From contig JAQFVV010012971.1 in assembly GCA_028023455.1 (NCBI GenBank), positions 248,001 to 312,000 of the forward strand: a stretch of DNA of 64,000 bases, given 5' to 3'. This stretch comes from Epiperipatus broadwayi (Eukaryota; Onychophora; Udeonychophora; Euonychophora; Peripatidae). Each line of letters starts with the position of its first letter. Positions within the stretch are counted from its first letter, which is position 1. Below, piece after piece: positions 37,838 through 49,007 of this stretch. Made by a program: the position numbers and the translations under genes. Below the pieces are notes generated by a model. It made no database searches and had not been told where the DNA came from. It was given only the letters and a program-made list of their open reading frames with translations.

Positions 37838-38508
37838 AAAGAAACTAGATCTGAATACAAACTCTGAGCGTTTATGAAACAATTTCTATTCAGCTTGCAA
37901 GCGTGAATTTTTTAGACACGTAATGTCTTCAAACTCAGCATAGCAAACCAGATAGCTACATGGGTCTGATCTCAGTTCAGCATCACCACATAGTAGAAGC
38001 CTCTGCAATCTATATCATTGCAAGAAAGACCTCAAAGGTACATTTATGATAAACAAAAATGCAAGTTAAAAAACTTGCTAACGCTTGTATTTATGTCCAC
38101 AGATGGCGTCCTACCAAGACTGCCAATCAAGCGTGTTTTGTTTACATAAACATCAGAATTATAGTTAGAGATAGTGAATACTAACTACTCTGACGTTTAT
38201 GTAAACAAAACACGCTTGATTGGCAGTCTTGGTAGGACGCCATCTGTGGACATAAATACAAGCGTTAGCAAGTTTTTTAACTTGCATTTTTGTTTATCAT
38301 AAATGTACCTTTGAGGTCTTTCTTGCAATGATATAGATTGCAGAGGCTTCTACTATGTGGTGATGCTGAACTGAGATCAGACCCATGTAGCTATCTGGTT
38401 TGCTATGCTGAGTTTGAAGACATTACGTGTCTAAAAAATTCACGCTTGCAAGCTGAATAGAAATTGTTTCATAAACGCTCAGAGTTTGTATTCAGATCTA
38501 GTTTCTTT

Positions 38509-38566
38509 ATTCCTGTCTTTCACTGACGATAGCAAATAGCTTGAAATCATGATCTGAAAGTGGAAT
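38509..38566 (+). ncRNA. Hammerhead-like motif, H2 unit 7 (inverted block)
   Basis: CTGACGA at 38523-38529; predicted cleavage between C38554 and T38555. Confidence 0.65.
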
Positions 38567-38913
38567 TATAGTTAGAGATAGTGAATACTAACTACTCTGA
38601 CGTTTATGTAAACAAAACACGCTTGATTGGCAGTCTTGGTAGGACGCCATCTGTGGACATAAATACAAGCGTTAGCAAGTTTTTTAACTTGCATTTTTGT
38701 TTATCATAAATGTACCTTTGAGGTCTTTCTTGCAATGATATAGATTGCAAGGCTTCTACTATGTGGTGATGCTGAACTGAGATCAGACCCATGTAGCTAT
38801 CTGGTTTGCTATGCTGAGTTTGAAGACATTACGTGTCTAAAAATTCACGCTTGCAAGCTGAATAGAAATTGTTTCATAAACGCTCAGAGTTTGTATTCAG
38901 ATCTAGTTTCTTT

Positions 38914-38971
38914 ATTCCTGTCTTTCACTGACGATAGCAAATAGCTTGAAATCATGATCTGAAAGTGGAAT
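38914..38971 (+). ncRNA. Hammerhead-like motif, H2 unit 8 (inverted block)
   Basis: Motif intact. Predicted cleavage after C38959 would release a 405-nt monomer between units 7 and 8. Confidence 0.65.
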
Positions 38972-39319
38972 TATAGTTAGAGATAGTGAATACTAACTAC
39001 TCTGACGTTTATGTAAACAAAACACGCTTGATTGGCAGTCTTGGTAGGACGCCATCTGTGGACATAAATACAAGCGTTAGCAAGTTTTTTAACTTGCATT
39101 TTTGTTTATCATAAATGTACCTTTGAGGTCTTTCTTGCAATGATATAGATTGCAGAGGCTCTACTATGTGGTGATGCTGAACTGAGATCAGACCCATGTA
39201 GCTATCTGGTTTGCTATGCTGAGTTTGAAGACATTACGTGTCTAAAAAATTCACGCTTGCAAGCTGAATAGAAATTGTTTCATAAACGCTCAGAGTTTGT
39301 ATTCAGATCTAGTTTCTTT

Positions 39320-39377
39320 ATTCCTGTCTTTCACTGACGATAGCAAATAGCTTGAAATCATGATCTGAAAGTGGAAT
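39320..39377 (+). ncRNA. Hammerhead-like motif, H2 unit 9 (inverted block)
   Basis: Motif intact; last complete unit, followed by a partial unit that ends in a TA run at 39515. Confidence 0.65.
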
Positions 39378-39515
39378 TATAGTTAGAGATAGTGAATACT
39401 AACTACTCTGACGTTTATGTAAACAAAACACGCTTGATTGGCAGTCTTGGTAGGACGCCATCTGTGGACATAAATACAAGCGTTAGCAAGTTTTTTAACT
39501 TGCATTTTTGTTTAT

Positions 39516-40316
39516 CATATATATATATATATGAGTATTGGAATGCAAGATCATATGTTATTGACCATTGGCTTGAGAGACTTTGAAATTATATTTAATA
39601 AATATCTCTAAAAAAGCAAAATCCAAATAGAGATTTTTGAAGAATGCAGCAAAGTCATGGAAGATTATAATTGATAAGAAATTTTAAGTTTTGATAATTA
39701 ATGTAATTTTTTTAAATTTGTTATAATTAATTTTATAATGTTAATAAATTCCTATTTAATCATCAATATGTATGATGTTTGATTCTCTTTTACGATGTAA
39801 TTGAATTCACCTATCCATTGAATTACATATTATTGAGTTCCAGATCTACTTATTAGATTACATATTCAGTGATTATGGTTATATCTGTCTACTTAATCAT
39901 TTATTTATTTATTTACTTTATGAAAGGTAAATTTATCTAATAATGCGATTATTTTCTTTCTTTATTCTTAAATGAAATTAATAGTTTGGATAATAATAAA
40001 AAATGCAGACTATCCATTACTTTAAAACAATAAGAATAGATTCATTGGCCTCTTATAAATGCATAAATCTATAACAATTTGAATTTCTATCAGTTTTATT
40101 TGTGAGCAAAATATTGTAATAAAGTTATGTTTTTCTATATTTGTTTAATGTCAGTAAAAAGATTATTTGAGATAGCTTATAAAAAATAGACATTGAGAAA
40201 TATTGTTTGTTATGACTTATTATATATTCTTATTATGATAGTTATCAAAATTCCTATTCATAGGAAGAATATATAAGCACTTTTATTTTATAAGTATATT
40301 TTATTTATCATGCTCC

Positions 40317-40317
<1 letters not shown>
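39516..40317. other. A+T-rich non-coding stretch
   Basis: Nothing recognised. Confidence 0.3.
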
Positions 40318-40355
<38 letters not shown>

Positions 40356-40358
40356 TAA

Positions 40359-40392
<34 letters not shown>

Positions 40393-40399
40393 TTAAGAT
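40318..40399. repeat. (TA)n microsatellite with perfect palindrome
   Basis: A (TA)n run (about 40318-40352) is followed by ATCTTAATGA-(TA)n-TCATTAAGAT, a perfect inverted repeat that could extrude as a cruciform. Confidence 0.8.
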
Positions 40400-40789
40400 C
40401 AGTCAACACTTAGACAATCTTAATATCAATAGCAATCTCAACCTGTTGTTAAGGCAATCTCCTTTTAATATTTCAAAATGAATCTAAAACTTATTCATAT
40501 AAGAGGAACTAGTCACTTTAAATCAAGAGTTCCTTTATAATACAAACTCACATGCTTAAAATGTTTTTGTACAGAAACATGAATTTATCTAAATATGACA
40601 CCGATAGGAAAAACAATATTGGTTCTTATATCAATGATCTCACAAATCTCACAATTAAAATACACTAATAAAAACAATTGGCAAATTCTACACTAAGTTA
40701 AATAAAAAGAAAAAGAAAATTAAACACAATTTGCCAAGGACTTGGATAAACCTATAATACAACCCTAAAATAGCAATACAACTATGGAA

Positions 40790-41240
40790 TATATGTGCAG
40801 CCACATATAAAGTCAGCATCAAATTTCCTCCACCACGTAACCACTTGTTAAATAATTCAAAAGACAAAATACCAAAGAAACATGTCCCTTAAGTGGCTTA
40901 CAAAATTACATGCATTGCCCCATTTTGTAATTCTGTCTATTATGGAGAAACATATGTAAATAAATTTATGAGAATCACTCAACACACATACTTATACAAC
41001 AGAACTAAATGAAACAACAAATACAATTCAATCTTTTTTGATCACAAACTCACTACAGGTCAGACTTTCCGTTCTATTAATGTATAATAATGTGTGCTGA
41101 AAAAGATGTTAGAAAATAAAAATATAAGGATGCATGGACAATTGCAAAAGATTCAGCTGTAATTAATAGAAAAGAGTTATGTGTTCCATTATCAAAAAAA
41201 TGGAATATTTAAATGTCTCATTTACATAATAAATCATGTC
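40790..41240 (+). pseudogene. Decayed PLE GIY-YIG domain (P5)
   Basis: No long ORF survives, but the plus-strand frames spell a PLE C-terminus in order: FPPPRNHLLNNSKDKIPKKHVP, then VAYKITC...CNSVYYGETYVNK and RITQHT (GIY-YIG core, with VYYGET for the YIG segment), FFDHKLTTGQTFRSINV, and finally INRKELCVPLSKKWNI, which fits the usual end of PLE proteins. Several stops and frame changes lie between. It is more diverged from P1-P4 than those are from each other, so it is probably an older family. Confidence 0.6.
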
Positions 41241-41384
41241 CACATATAGGCATAATTTTCAACTGTTAAATGTAAAAGTTTTGAATATTAATTATTACCT
41301 TTTCTTAATACTCTATTATAACGAGTTTAGAATGATTACAATAAAGATATATATATATTATAATGATCCAGAAGAATGAGACTT

Positions 41385-43505
41385 AACGTAATCTACACTA
41401 CAAGGGCGCTACTAGGCTACTTAGAACCTAGAAAATTTATAAAGTAGGCAGATATGTAAGTTTTTTTTTTAAAAAAAAAAATTATTTTATAATATATATT
41501 TTGATTCCGACCATTAGCCCAATGTCACATAGCTCAGTGGAACAGCAGAGATAATAAAATAATTCTTATCCAAAAACATTTTCAAAATAAAGGAAACCAC
41601 TGCCAGATATAACACACAAACATTTATTTAAACATAGATAAGATTTAAAATTATTTTAGTATCAGTTTACATTTTAAAATTTAAATTACATTTTTAACTT
41701 TGATTTTAGATTTTAATTTACATTTTAATTTTTATAAGTTCGCACAGATGGATTTATAAGTTTGTTTTATAATGTTGAGTATAGATTGGTTACATAGATT
41801 ACACGGGTAAAAACATTTCAAAATAAACATAAACGATCGAAATATAAAGTCATTGATGGAATAGCAGAGGGAAATTTATAAGAAACCCAATGGCATTCAT
41901 CATAAGATGCCGCATTGACGCCAATAACTTAAAAAACATCTGAATAAATACATTTTAGATACTCACCGTAAGGTATCATTATTTACCGAATGTCTATATA
42001 TTTTGATCAAATATGAAAACCAAAAACATAATTGACCGATAATGAATCCATGCAAGTGTCTATACCCAACTTAAATTTAATGCATTTGAGTATCGAGTAT
42101 GAATAGACTACATAGATTGCATTTGAAAAGAAAATATTTTATCTCTTATTTAACCTTAGGCCAAAAGTTCACAGTTAAACCAACATCAATCCATCTGATA
42201 TATCGATGTATTCAATGTAATACGAATACGACAGCACAAATATAGGTTAAGAAAAGAAATTGACTCTCATCCAGATAGGAATACTACATCTATCTGACGA
42301 GAAGAGCAATAAAAAAAAACTCCATAGGAAAGGACTGCGGTCATTTTTGCCAACTTATGATCGCATTCCAACAGCAAAAGGGGTTGTGCGGCGTATAATT
42401 CGATTCTGCAGGTAGCGAACCGCGTACTACATCTACTAATTACACCAATATACCCAATTCATTGACCTAAGTCAACTATGAAATGAATAACCTAAGGTTA
42501 CCCTCCCTTAATAAAACTTTATAAATCTATATATCCATTCATGCCCGACTTAAGTTTAACATTTATATAATAGTAATTTAACGAAAAACAAAAATCATAA
42601 TAAAAACTTAAAAGAACAAAAAAAAACATAAATGGAAATGATTTTAAAAAAGAAATACATCAAATAAAATTACTTATTAGTAAATTAAGTTGGTCAGATA
42701 GGATTCTATTTCTATAAATTAAATACTGGGAAAGTTTATATTTTAGCATTCTTAGTGTTTTCAAAATGTTCATAAAGTTTTTACAATTTTTAAAACATTC
42801 CTCTTTATCCATTGCATGCCGTTTGAAATCCAGCATTAAATCCTCTGATGATCCTGTAGTCCTGAGTATAGAAAAAAATGATGTTCCATTTCTTTTCTTT
42901 TTTTTTTATAACCACTGAAGGAATTGAAAGTGCGTCTTTCAATCTCTTCACCTCCAACTCTCTGACTTAATACATTTCCGCTTTCTCTTAAATTTTCTTG
43001 ACTCATTAAAAATTTATTTCCAAACTTTTTCTTTTATATGTAACTTTCGGATCCAATGGACATTACATCATCAATGATGATGATCCTTCCATTGAGGTCC
43101 GATTTCCTGATGGATTTCTTTCATTGTCCATTAGTTTCTATTGTTTTCCTATCTGACCATTGCTTATACATTTAAATGCCCAAGGGCTAGTTCACTTGGA
43201 CTAAATAAAATAATCATTTCCATTTTTTCAATAACATTAATTAATTTGTTTTGTACAAACTTAGATATATTTTTATCTTTAAATCTTTGCTGACAATTTA
43301 GTTTTAAAATACTTTTTCTTTTTTTTTATAAAGTTTCTTTTTTTAATTTCTCATCTGTGCGATTTTATATATATATGAGTTTAAGATAGAATTAATTTTC
43401 AATTTTTATGTCTTAAAAAAAAAAGTTTTTAAATGCGAACTTTTTATTTTAATTTCATGTTTAATAAAAAAAAATAATGTAACGGTGTATGTGCCCATTA
43501 CAATA
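41385..43505. repeat. Unclassified ~2.1-kb repeat 'A', relative of the 44.8-kb foldback
   Basis: Collinear short matches link it with 44800-46246: GAACCTAGAAAATTTATAAAGTAGGC (41426 and 44845), the CACTGCCA-N-TAACACACAAA block (41600 and 45013), CACAGATGGAT (41745 and 45144), AATCATTTCCATTTT (43212 and 45986), TCTGTGCGAT (43355 and 46126) and AATAATGTAACGG (43475 and 46233). It ends in an imperfect hairpin, TGTAACGG...CCCATTACA. I see no protein motif and no long ORF, so it may be non-autonomous. Confidence 0.6.
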
Positions 43506-44780
43506 TATATATATATAATAATCTTGGTAAATACGACTACTAAAATTTAGTAATAAAATTAATATACATATAAAATATATTTTTAATAAAGAACAATGAT
43601 AACTATTTAGTTCTTGAGATCACTTAAATAATGAAGCTCATTAAAAAATAGTTTCTAATATATTTCAGACATGAAATACAAATAACATTATTTTTGAGCA
43701 CCTACGTGTAGATGTAGTCAATTTACTAGCAATTTGATTGACAATTTCTTTTTCTTTTATTTCTTGATAGATAGTAAAGCTTCATATTACCATATAAAAT
43801 TTAGACTTATTTCCACTTCCAAATTATAATAATTGTAACTTTTTGCCATACTAATAATGAAGTCTTTAAGTTAAACATGTCTTTTAAATATTGATCATTT
43901 TTTAGCATCACAATTTGTAAAAATTTGACTTACTCTTCTGTATTGTATTGATTATACACACTTAGAACTTAACTAACAGCTCCTCAAAAATTTTTGAGGA
44001 ATCAGGACTTTTTTACTCTTTTGTGCATATTGCTAGTATAAGAATTTCTGCTTCTCATTTGAAAAGATGGGGGGGGGGTGATTACAATACCAGTAGATCA
44101 CAATTCTCCTCCAATTGTGATCTGATTTTTTTTACTTTTAATTAACGTAGTAAATTTTACAGTTATGTGTTCTCATTTTATAAATTAAAAAAAATAATAA
44201 CTTTTTTAAGAACTCTTTTTATTTCTCAAATAAATTTACCTTTTCCTTACCTCAAAGCTAAAACCAAGCACAAAAGATCTTCCTTATTTAATCAATTTTT
44301 TGCATATTTTAAAAATTAACCGTTAATTAAAAAAAAAAAATCTGTAAATAATCCTAGATAATGTTTATAATATAAAAACACTTTTAATGTATTAAAAAAA
44401 AATAACTTTCAATCTCTTTTAAATATTGAGTGAATAAAAATATTTTTTTTATTTAAAAAAAAATCAATGTATTTGAATAAAATATAATTAATCCACACAT
44501 ACACCTCACATATACACATGTATAAATAGTATTTTGTATCTATTTTCTTAATGTTTCAATTATCTAAGCAAGAAATTAATTTATGAGTGTTTTGAATCTA
44601 AATTAACAAAATAACTATATCCTATTTAAGGTCATTATTCTAATCTCCGATTCTCCATTTTTTCCCTTACCTTTTTTACTTTTTCTCCCTTCTTTAAACA
44701 CAAGCTCTATAACTAAAAGCACTTATTATTACTTCTGTCTACTCTAAGCACCTGGCAATGAAACATTTATATATATATAT
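43506..44780. other. A+T-rich non-coding stretch
   Basis: Nothing recognised; contains A/T homopolymers and a G8 run near 44068. Confidence 0.3.
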
Positions 44781-46264
44781 ATTTTAACGGTCACTGAAAT
44801 TTGGTCTTAAAGTATCTGCCGACAAGGCGCCATCTAGACCATTCGAACCTAGAAAATTTTATAAAGTAGGCAGATACGCGCTGTTAAAAATCCAACTTTT
44901 CTTTTATTGACCGTTTGCCCTTGCCACTAGCTCAATGAGATGCAGAGATTAATATAATATAAATTCTTATCCAATTATATTTCAATATTAAAAGAAATAA
45001 ATAAAATAAGCCACTGCCAATAATTAACACACAAATAGATTTTTATTAACGCACATTTAAAATTGAGGAATAAATTTATTTTAGATTTTACATTAATCTT
45101 TTTTTTTTTAATTAAAATTCAAATTACTATTTAAATAGACCACACAGATGGATATTTCCGAGGATGAATTTTTTTACTGAGACGCATGTAATACTAACGG
45201 TTCTTCCCATACGAAGTTTTCCCGAAAACAAATCGAGTCATTCACCCCTTAAAAGAAGTTTTCCCGAAAACAAATCGAGTCATTCAAAGGGGTAAGTGAA
45301 GCAACCGACAGCAAAACACATACATATCAGGTAATGAAATTGAACCCTCCCAACTTTAACGTAACTTTTAATTAGAACATAATACACACACACACAAAAA
45401 AAATGAAATGGAAATGATTGCTTAAACATCGGCATAAAAAAAAAAATATTAATAATTGATTTTGCAATTTTCAGATATTAATTAATTGCAATTTTTAGGA
45501 AAGTTCTTATTAAATAGACACTATAGTTCATACGTTATGGATTGAGCAGATTTTAGGGATCCGTCTTTGTGATCACTTTCGTAGATTTTGTCATTCTTTG
45601 AAATGAAACCGCTACTTGCCATTCATTTGGTCAGGAATTGTCATCCAGAGGCCTCAGCTGGTTGTCCGGAAATTCAAACTTATTGCAGACTTCCACATCG
45701 TGAAAATCTGCAATATAGCCACTTATAACGACATATTCATAGTCAGCTCTCAGATCATAATCTTCAGAATAATTTGGCTTTTATATTTTTATTACTCTCT
45801 TATCATCCAATCTTTGGATTCAAAGAGCAAGACATCACTAATCCATTCGTGCTTCAGTTATGGTCCGTGCTGTCATTTTCATGTTTGCCTTGGTCATTTA
45901 ATTCCTTTGTATTCTCTTATCTGACCATTTAATTTATTTTACATGCCTCACGAGTTAGTTTGCTTTTGAACAATCATTTAATTAAAAAGACAATCATTTC
46001 CATTTTCTAAGACTATAGAAATCAACATTATTTCTATTTTTAAAATATCAATCTTTATATTTTTACTTTTTTACAAAAAAATACTTTCAAATGCTTTTAT
46101 CTGTAAAAGCCTTCAAAGTTTCCTATCTGTGCGATCTATATATATGTTACACAACTTTTAATTTTCAGTTTTTAAGTTAAGTTTTTTTTTTCATTTTAAT
46201 AAATCAATTTTTATTCACAATCTTAGTTTTAAAATAATGTAACGGCATATTTATATCATCATCA

Positions 46265-48363
46265 TCAACCATTATCAATCCACTGCAGGATGAAGGTCTC
46301 TCCAAGTTTAATCCATCTTCTCCGATCTTTAGCTTCTCTTCTCCACAACACCCCTGCACACTTTCTTATTTCATCCATCCATCTCACATGTGGTCTCTTT
46401 CCGGGTCTTTTACAAGCTCTTGGAATCCAGTTTAAAATTTCAATTGTCCATCTATTATCATCTCTTCTAGCAATATGTCCAGCCCAACTCCATTTCAATC
46501 TTTTAATTTTTTCCAATAAGGTCAGTAACACCTGTTTGTTGTCTTACCCATACATTGCGTTTTCGATCTCTTCTTGTTACTCCCAACATACATCTCTCCA
46601 TACTCCTTTGAATGGTCTGAAGTCTCTGTATTGCTCTTCTATTAAGTATCCAAGTCCCAGATCCATAAGTAAGAACTGGTAAAACACATTTGTAAAAAAC
46701 CATCCTTTTCAAACACATAGGCATATTTCCTTTTAGTATCAAGTTATTTCTACCAAAAGCACTCCAACCAAGTTTGATTCTATGATTAATTTCCTCCATT
46801 ATGTTTCCATCTGTATTAATAATCTGACCAAGGTATTTGTAACTGTTAACTTCTTCTAATTCTTCATAATCAATCTTTATTTTCATATTTTGAGCAAATC
46901 GATTAAACATTACTTTAGTCTTTTTAACATTTATCTTTAGTCCTACTTTTCTACTTTCATCTGCTAACTCCTGCAACATTTCCTGCAGCTCTGAAGCATT
47001 ATTTGCAAAAACAACTACATCATCTGCGAAATCTAAATGACTTAAATACTCTCCATTTACTTTCACTACTTTAGTTTCCCATTTTATTCCACAAAATACT
47101 TCTTGCAGCATTGCTGTAAAGAGTTTTGGAGATATGGAGTCACCTTGTCTTACACCTTTCTCAATGTTGATTTTTCCAGTATCATTATGTAATCTAATTG
47201 TTGCTGTTGCATTTTTATAAATATTCTTTAAAATATGACAATATCCTGGATCTATACCTTGATGATCCAATGCTTTAATCACTGAAGAAATGTGTATAGA
47301 ATCGAATGCCTTTTCATAATCTACAAATCCAAAACATAATGACAACTCATATTCGTTTGTCCTTTCTAAAACTTCTCTCAATACCTGGGTATGATCTATT
47401 GTACTAAAACCACTTTTAAATCCAGCTTGTTCTCTTGGTTGGTGAAAATCCAAAGTTCTCTGTAGACGAGTTGTAATTATTTTGGTAAAAATTTTATATA
47501 AAACTGATAAAAGGCTGATAGGTCTGTAATTTCTAATATCTTCTTTATCACCTTTTTTAAATATTAATATTATTACTGCATTCTTCCAATCTTCCGGTAC
47601 ATCTTTATCATTTAGACATTTGGTATATAACTTTACTAAAATTGTTTCTATTTCTTCACCTGCTTCTTTTAATATATCAATTATAATTCCATCATTTCCT
47701 GGAGCCTTTCCTTTCTTAATACACTTAATTGCATGTCTCACTTCTTCATTTAAAATTCTGGGCAATTCGGAAGATGTAATAGATATAGGATGTACTTGTT
47801 CTTTATTACTATATAATTCTTGATAAAAATCTTCTACCAATTTCATGATGTCATCTCTCTTTTTAGTAATAATTCCATCTTTTTTTCTTATTGCAGATAT
47901 AAATTTCCTACCAATACCAAAATGTTGTTTAACATTTTTGAGACTTTTATTTTCTTCTACAGCTTTCCTTGCTATTTCACAGTTATACTTTCTTATATCA
48001 TTTTCAACTCTTTGCCGTACGATTTTACAAAATTCGAGATATTCAATTCTTTTTAATACATCATTTTTGTATATCTTCATATTCCTTCTTTTTTTCATAA
48101 ATTCTCTAGTCTCAGTAGAAATTTTATTAGTCAATTGCTGCTTTTTTCTACCAGCTATGTTTGTTGCAGTTTTTAAAAGTGTATCAGTTATTTTCATATT
48201 AATTTCATTCAAATCTGAATCATGTTCAAAATCTCCTAACACTCGAAACCTATTTGTAAGTTATAATTTAAATTCATTAGAATGTTTCTGAAGATTAGGA
48301 ATATCAACTGTAAATATTGTTTTTCTTAATAATTTTTGTCTCTCTAGTTTTACATTAACACGT
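46265..48363 (-). pseudogene. RTE reverse transcriptase
   Basis: The main open frame (46503-48242) carries the RT palm: LCFGFVDYEKAFDSI (motif A), EKGVRQGDSISPKLF (motif B) and LDFADDVVVFANNA (motif C, FADD), with ILIFKKGDKEDIRNYRPISLL before them and INVKKTKVM after. A change of frame in an A6 run (46511-46516) leads into KRLKWSWAGHIARRDDNRW and GKRPHVRWMDEIRK (46265-46531), the conserved C-terminus of RTE-like proteins. Upstream, 48243-48363 continues the linker after one stop (KLERQKLLRKTIFTVDIPN). Apart from these lesions and the truncation, RT is well preserved and so fairly young. Confidence 0.85.
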
Positions 48364-48372
48364 AACTTACAC

Positions 48373-49007
48373 AGAGCAAAACTCTCCATACAGTATTGCC
48401 ACCTGTGCTAAACAGAGTAATCAATGGATGCCAGAAGGCTTGTGCATAAAATCCCTATCTAATGCCTACTCATCCAATATCCCCAGACTAGTTTCTGGCT
48501 TGTGGCCTTCGTCAGTGAGGAGCTTTAGATCTGAGAGCACTGCATCTAGATCTTAGGATCTAATGCAACCCTCTAGCAACCACCTTTTATCTCTACTTAA
48601 CTACAAAACTATGAGAATGAAATTGAAAACACAACTAGTCTGGGGATATTGGATGAGTAGGCATTAGATAGGGATTTTATGTACAAGCCTTGTGGCATCC
48701 ATTGATTACTCTGTTTAGCACAGGTGGCAATACTGTATGGAGAGTTTTGCTCTGTTTATCAACAATTAATGTGCTAGTATAGGAAATGTGATCATGTGAT
48801 GCTTAATGGATTAACACCAATCCTGCCTAATAGGATAGTGGTGGCTATGGTTGTAAAAGAGCCAAAGACACCAAAATGTATGGGTGCTGAACTGAGTTCA
48901 GACCCATATGACTATATAAGCTATTGAGCTTAGATTGAAAATATTTTTTGTGTTTTCAATTTCATTCTCATAGTTTTGTAGTTAAGTAGAGATAAAAGGT
49001 GGTTGCT
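48373..49007 (-). mobile_element. H1 hammerhead foldback element, copy 4, inserted in RTE
   Basis: The copy is flanked by ACAC on both sides (48369-48372 and 49008-49011). Taking out the element and one ACAC joins the RTE frame cleanly (SDHRLVRCKLRVNVKLERQK), which fixes the boundaries. The element itself is two opposed segments joined near 48634: a minus-oriented one with hammerhead and H1 end, and a plus-oriented one that begins ACTAGTC-TGGGG, that is, at the hammerhead stem III and cleavage site. It then runs through GGATGCCA-type end sequence and the hairpin block (48880-48906) to 49007. It is non-coding. Confidence 0.8.
48480..48521 (-). ncRNA. Hammerhead ribozyme-like motif, H1 copy 4
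   Basis: Core CTGACGA (an allowed N7 variant) and GAAA are intact, stem II is GGC-cacaa-GCC, stem I is TCCTCA/TGGGGA extended by CTAA/TTGG, and stem III is ACTAGT. The outer helix differs from copy 2 (CCAA to CTAA) but stays paired as a G-U wobble. Confidence 0.65.

Larger units (their letters stand above)
35676..39515. repeat. H2 satellite: ~407-bp units with hammerhead-like motifs, inverted midway
   Basis: The unit begins TGTCCACAGATGGCGTCC and repeats at 35676, 36083, 36490, 36896 and 37291; a sixth unit, with its start replaced by adapter, follows near 37684. Near 38150 the orientation flips and about three and a third units continue inverted to 39515. Units are almost identical. Both array ends sit in TA dinucleotide runs. 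Each full unit carries one hammerhead-like motif, on the minus strand in the first block and the plus strand in the second. No convincing coding capacity exists; short ORFs inside simply repeat with the unit. This matches the known form of hammerhead satellites and animal retrozymes. Array length and the inversion could be affected by misassembly, given adapter at 37506-37532. Confidence 0.85.

Noticed and set aside
35676-39515. CRISPR-like array
   Set aside because: Units are ~407 bp and nearly identical throughout with no short-repeat/variable-spacer pattern; the genome is eukaryotic.
38604-39586. Short ORFs of 62-64 residues within the H2 array
   Set aside because: They repeat with the satellite unit, overlap the ribozyme region and show no protein motif; their recurrence reflects unit repetition, not coding constraint.
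45616-45924. 102-residue plus-strand ORF in locus B
   Set aside because: Half of it lies in the inverted arm and it has no counterpart reading frame in the other arm; no domain recognised.
47620-48291. Plus-strand ORFs opposite the RTE RT
   Set aside because: Antisense shadows of the well-supported minus-strand RT.
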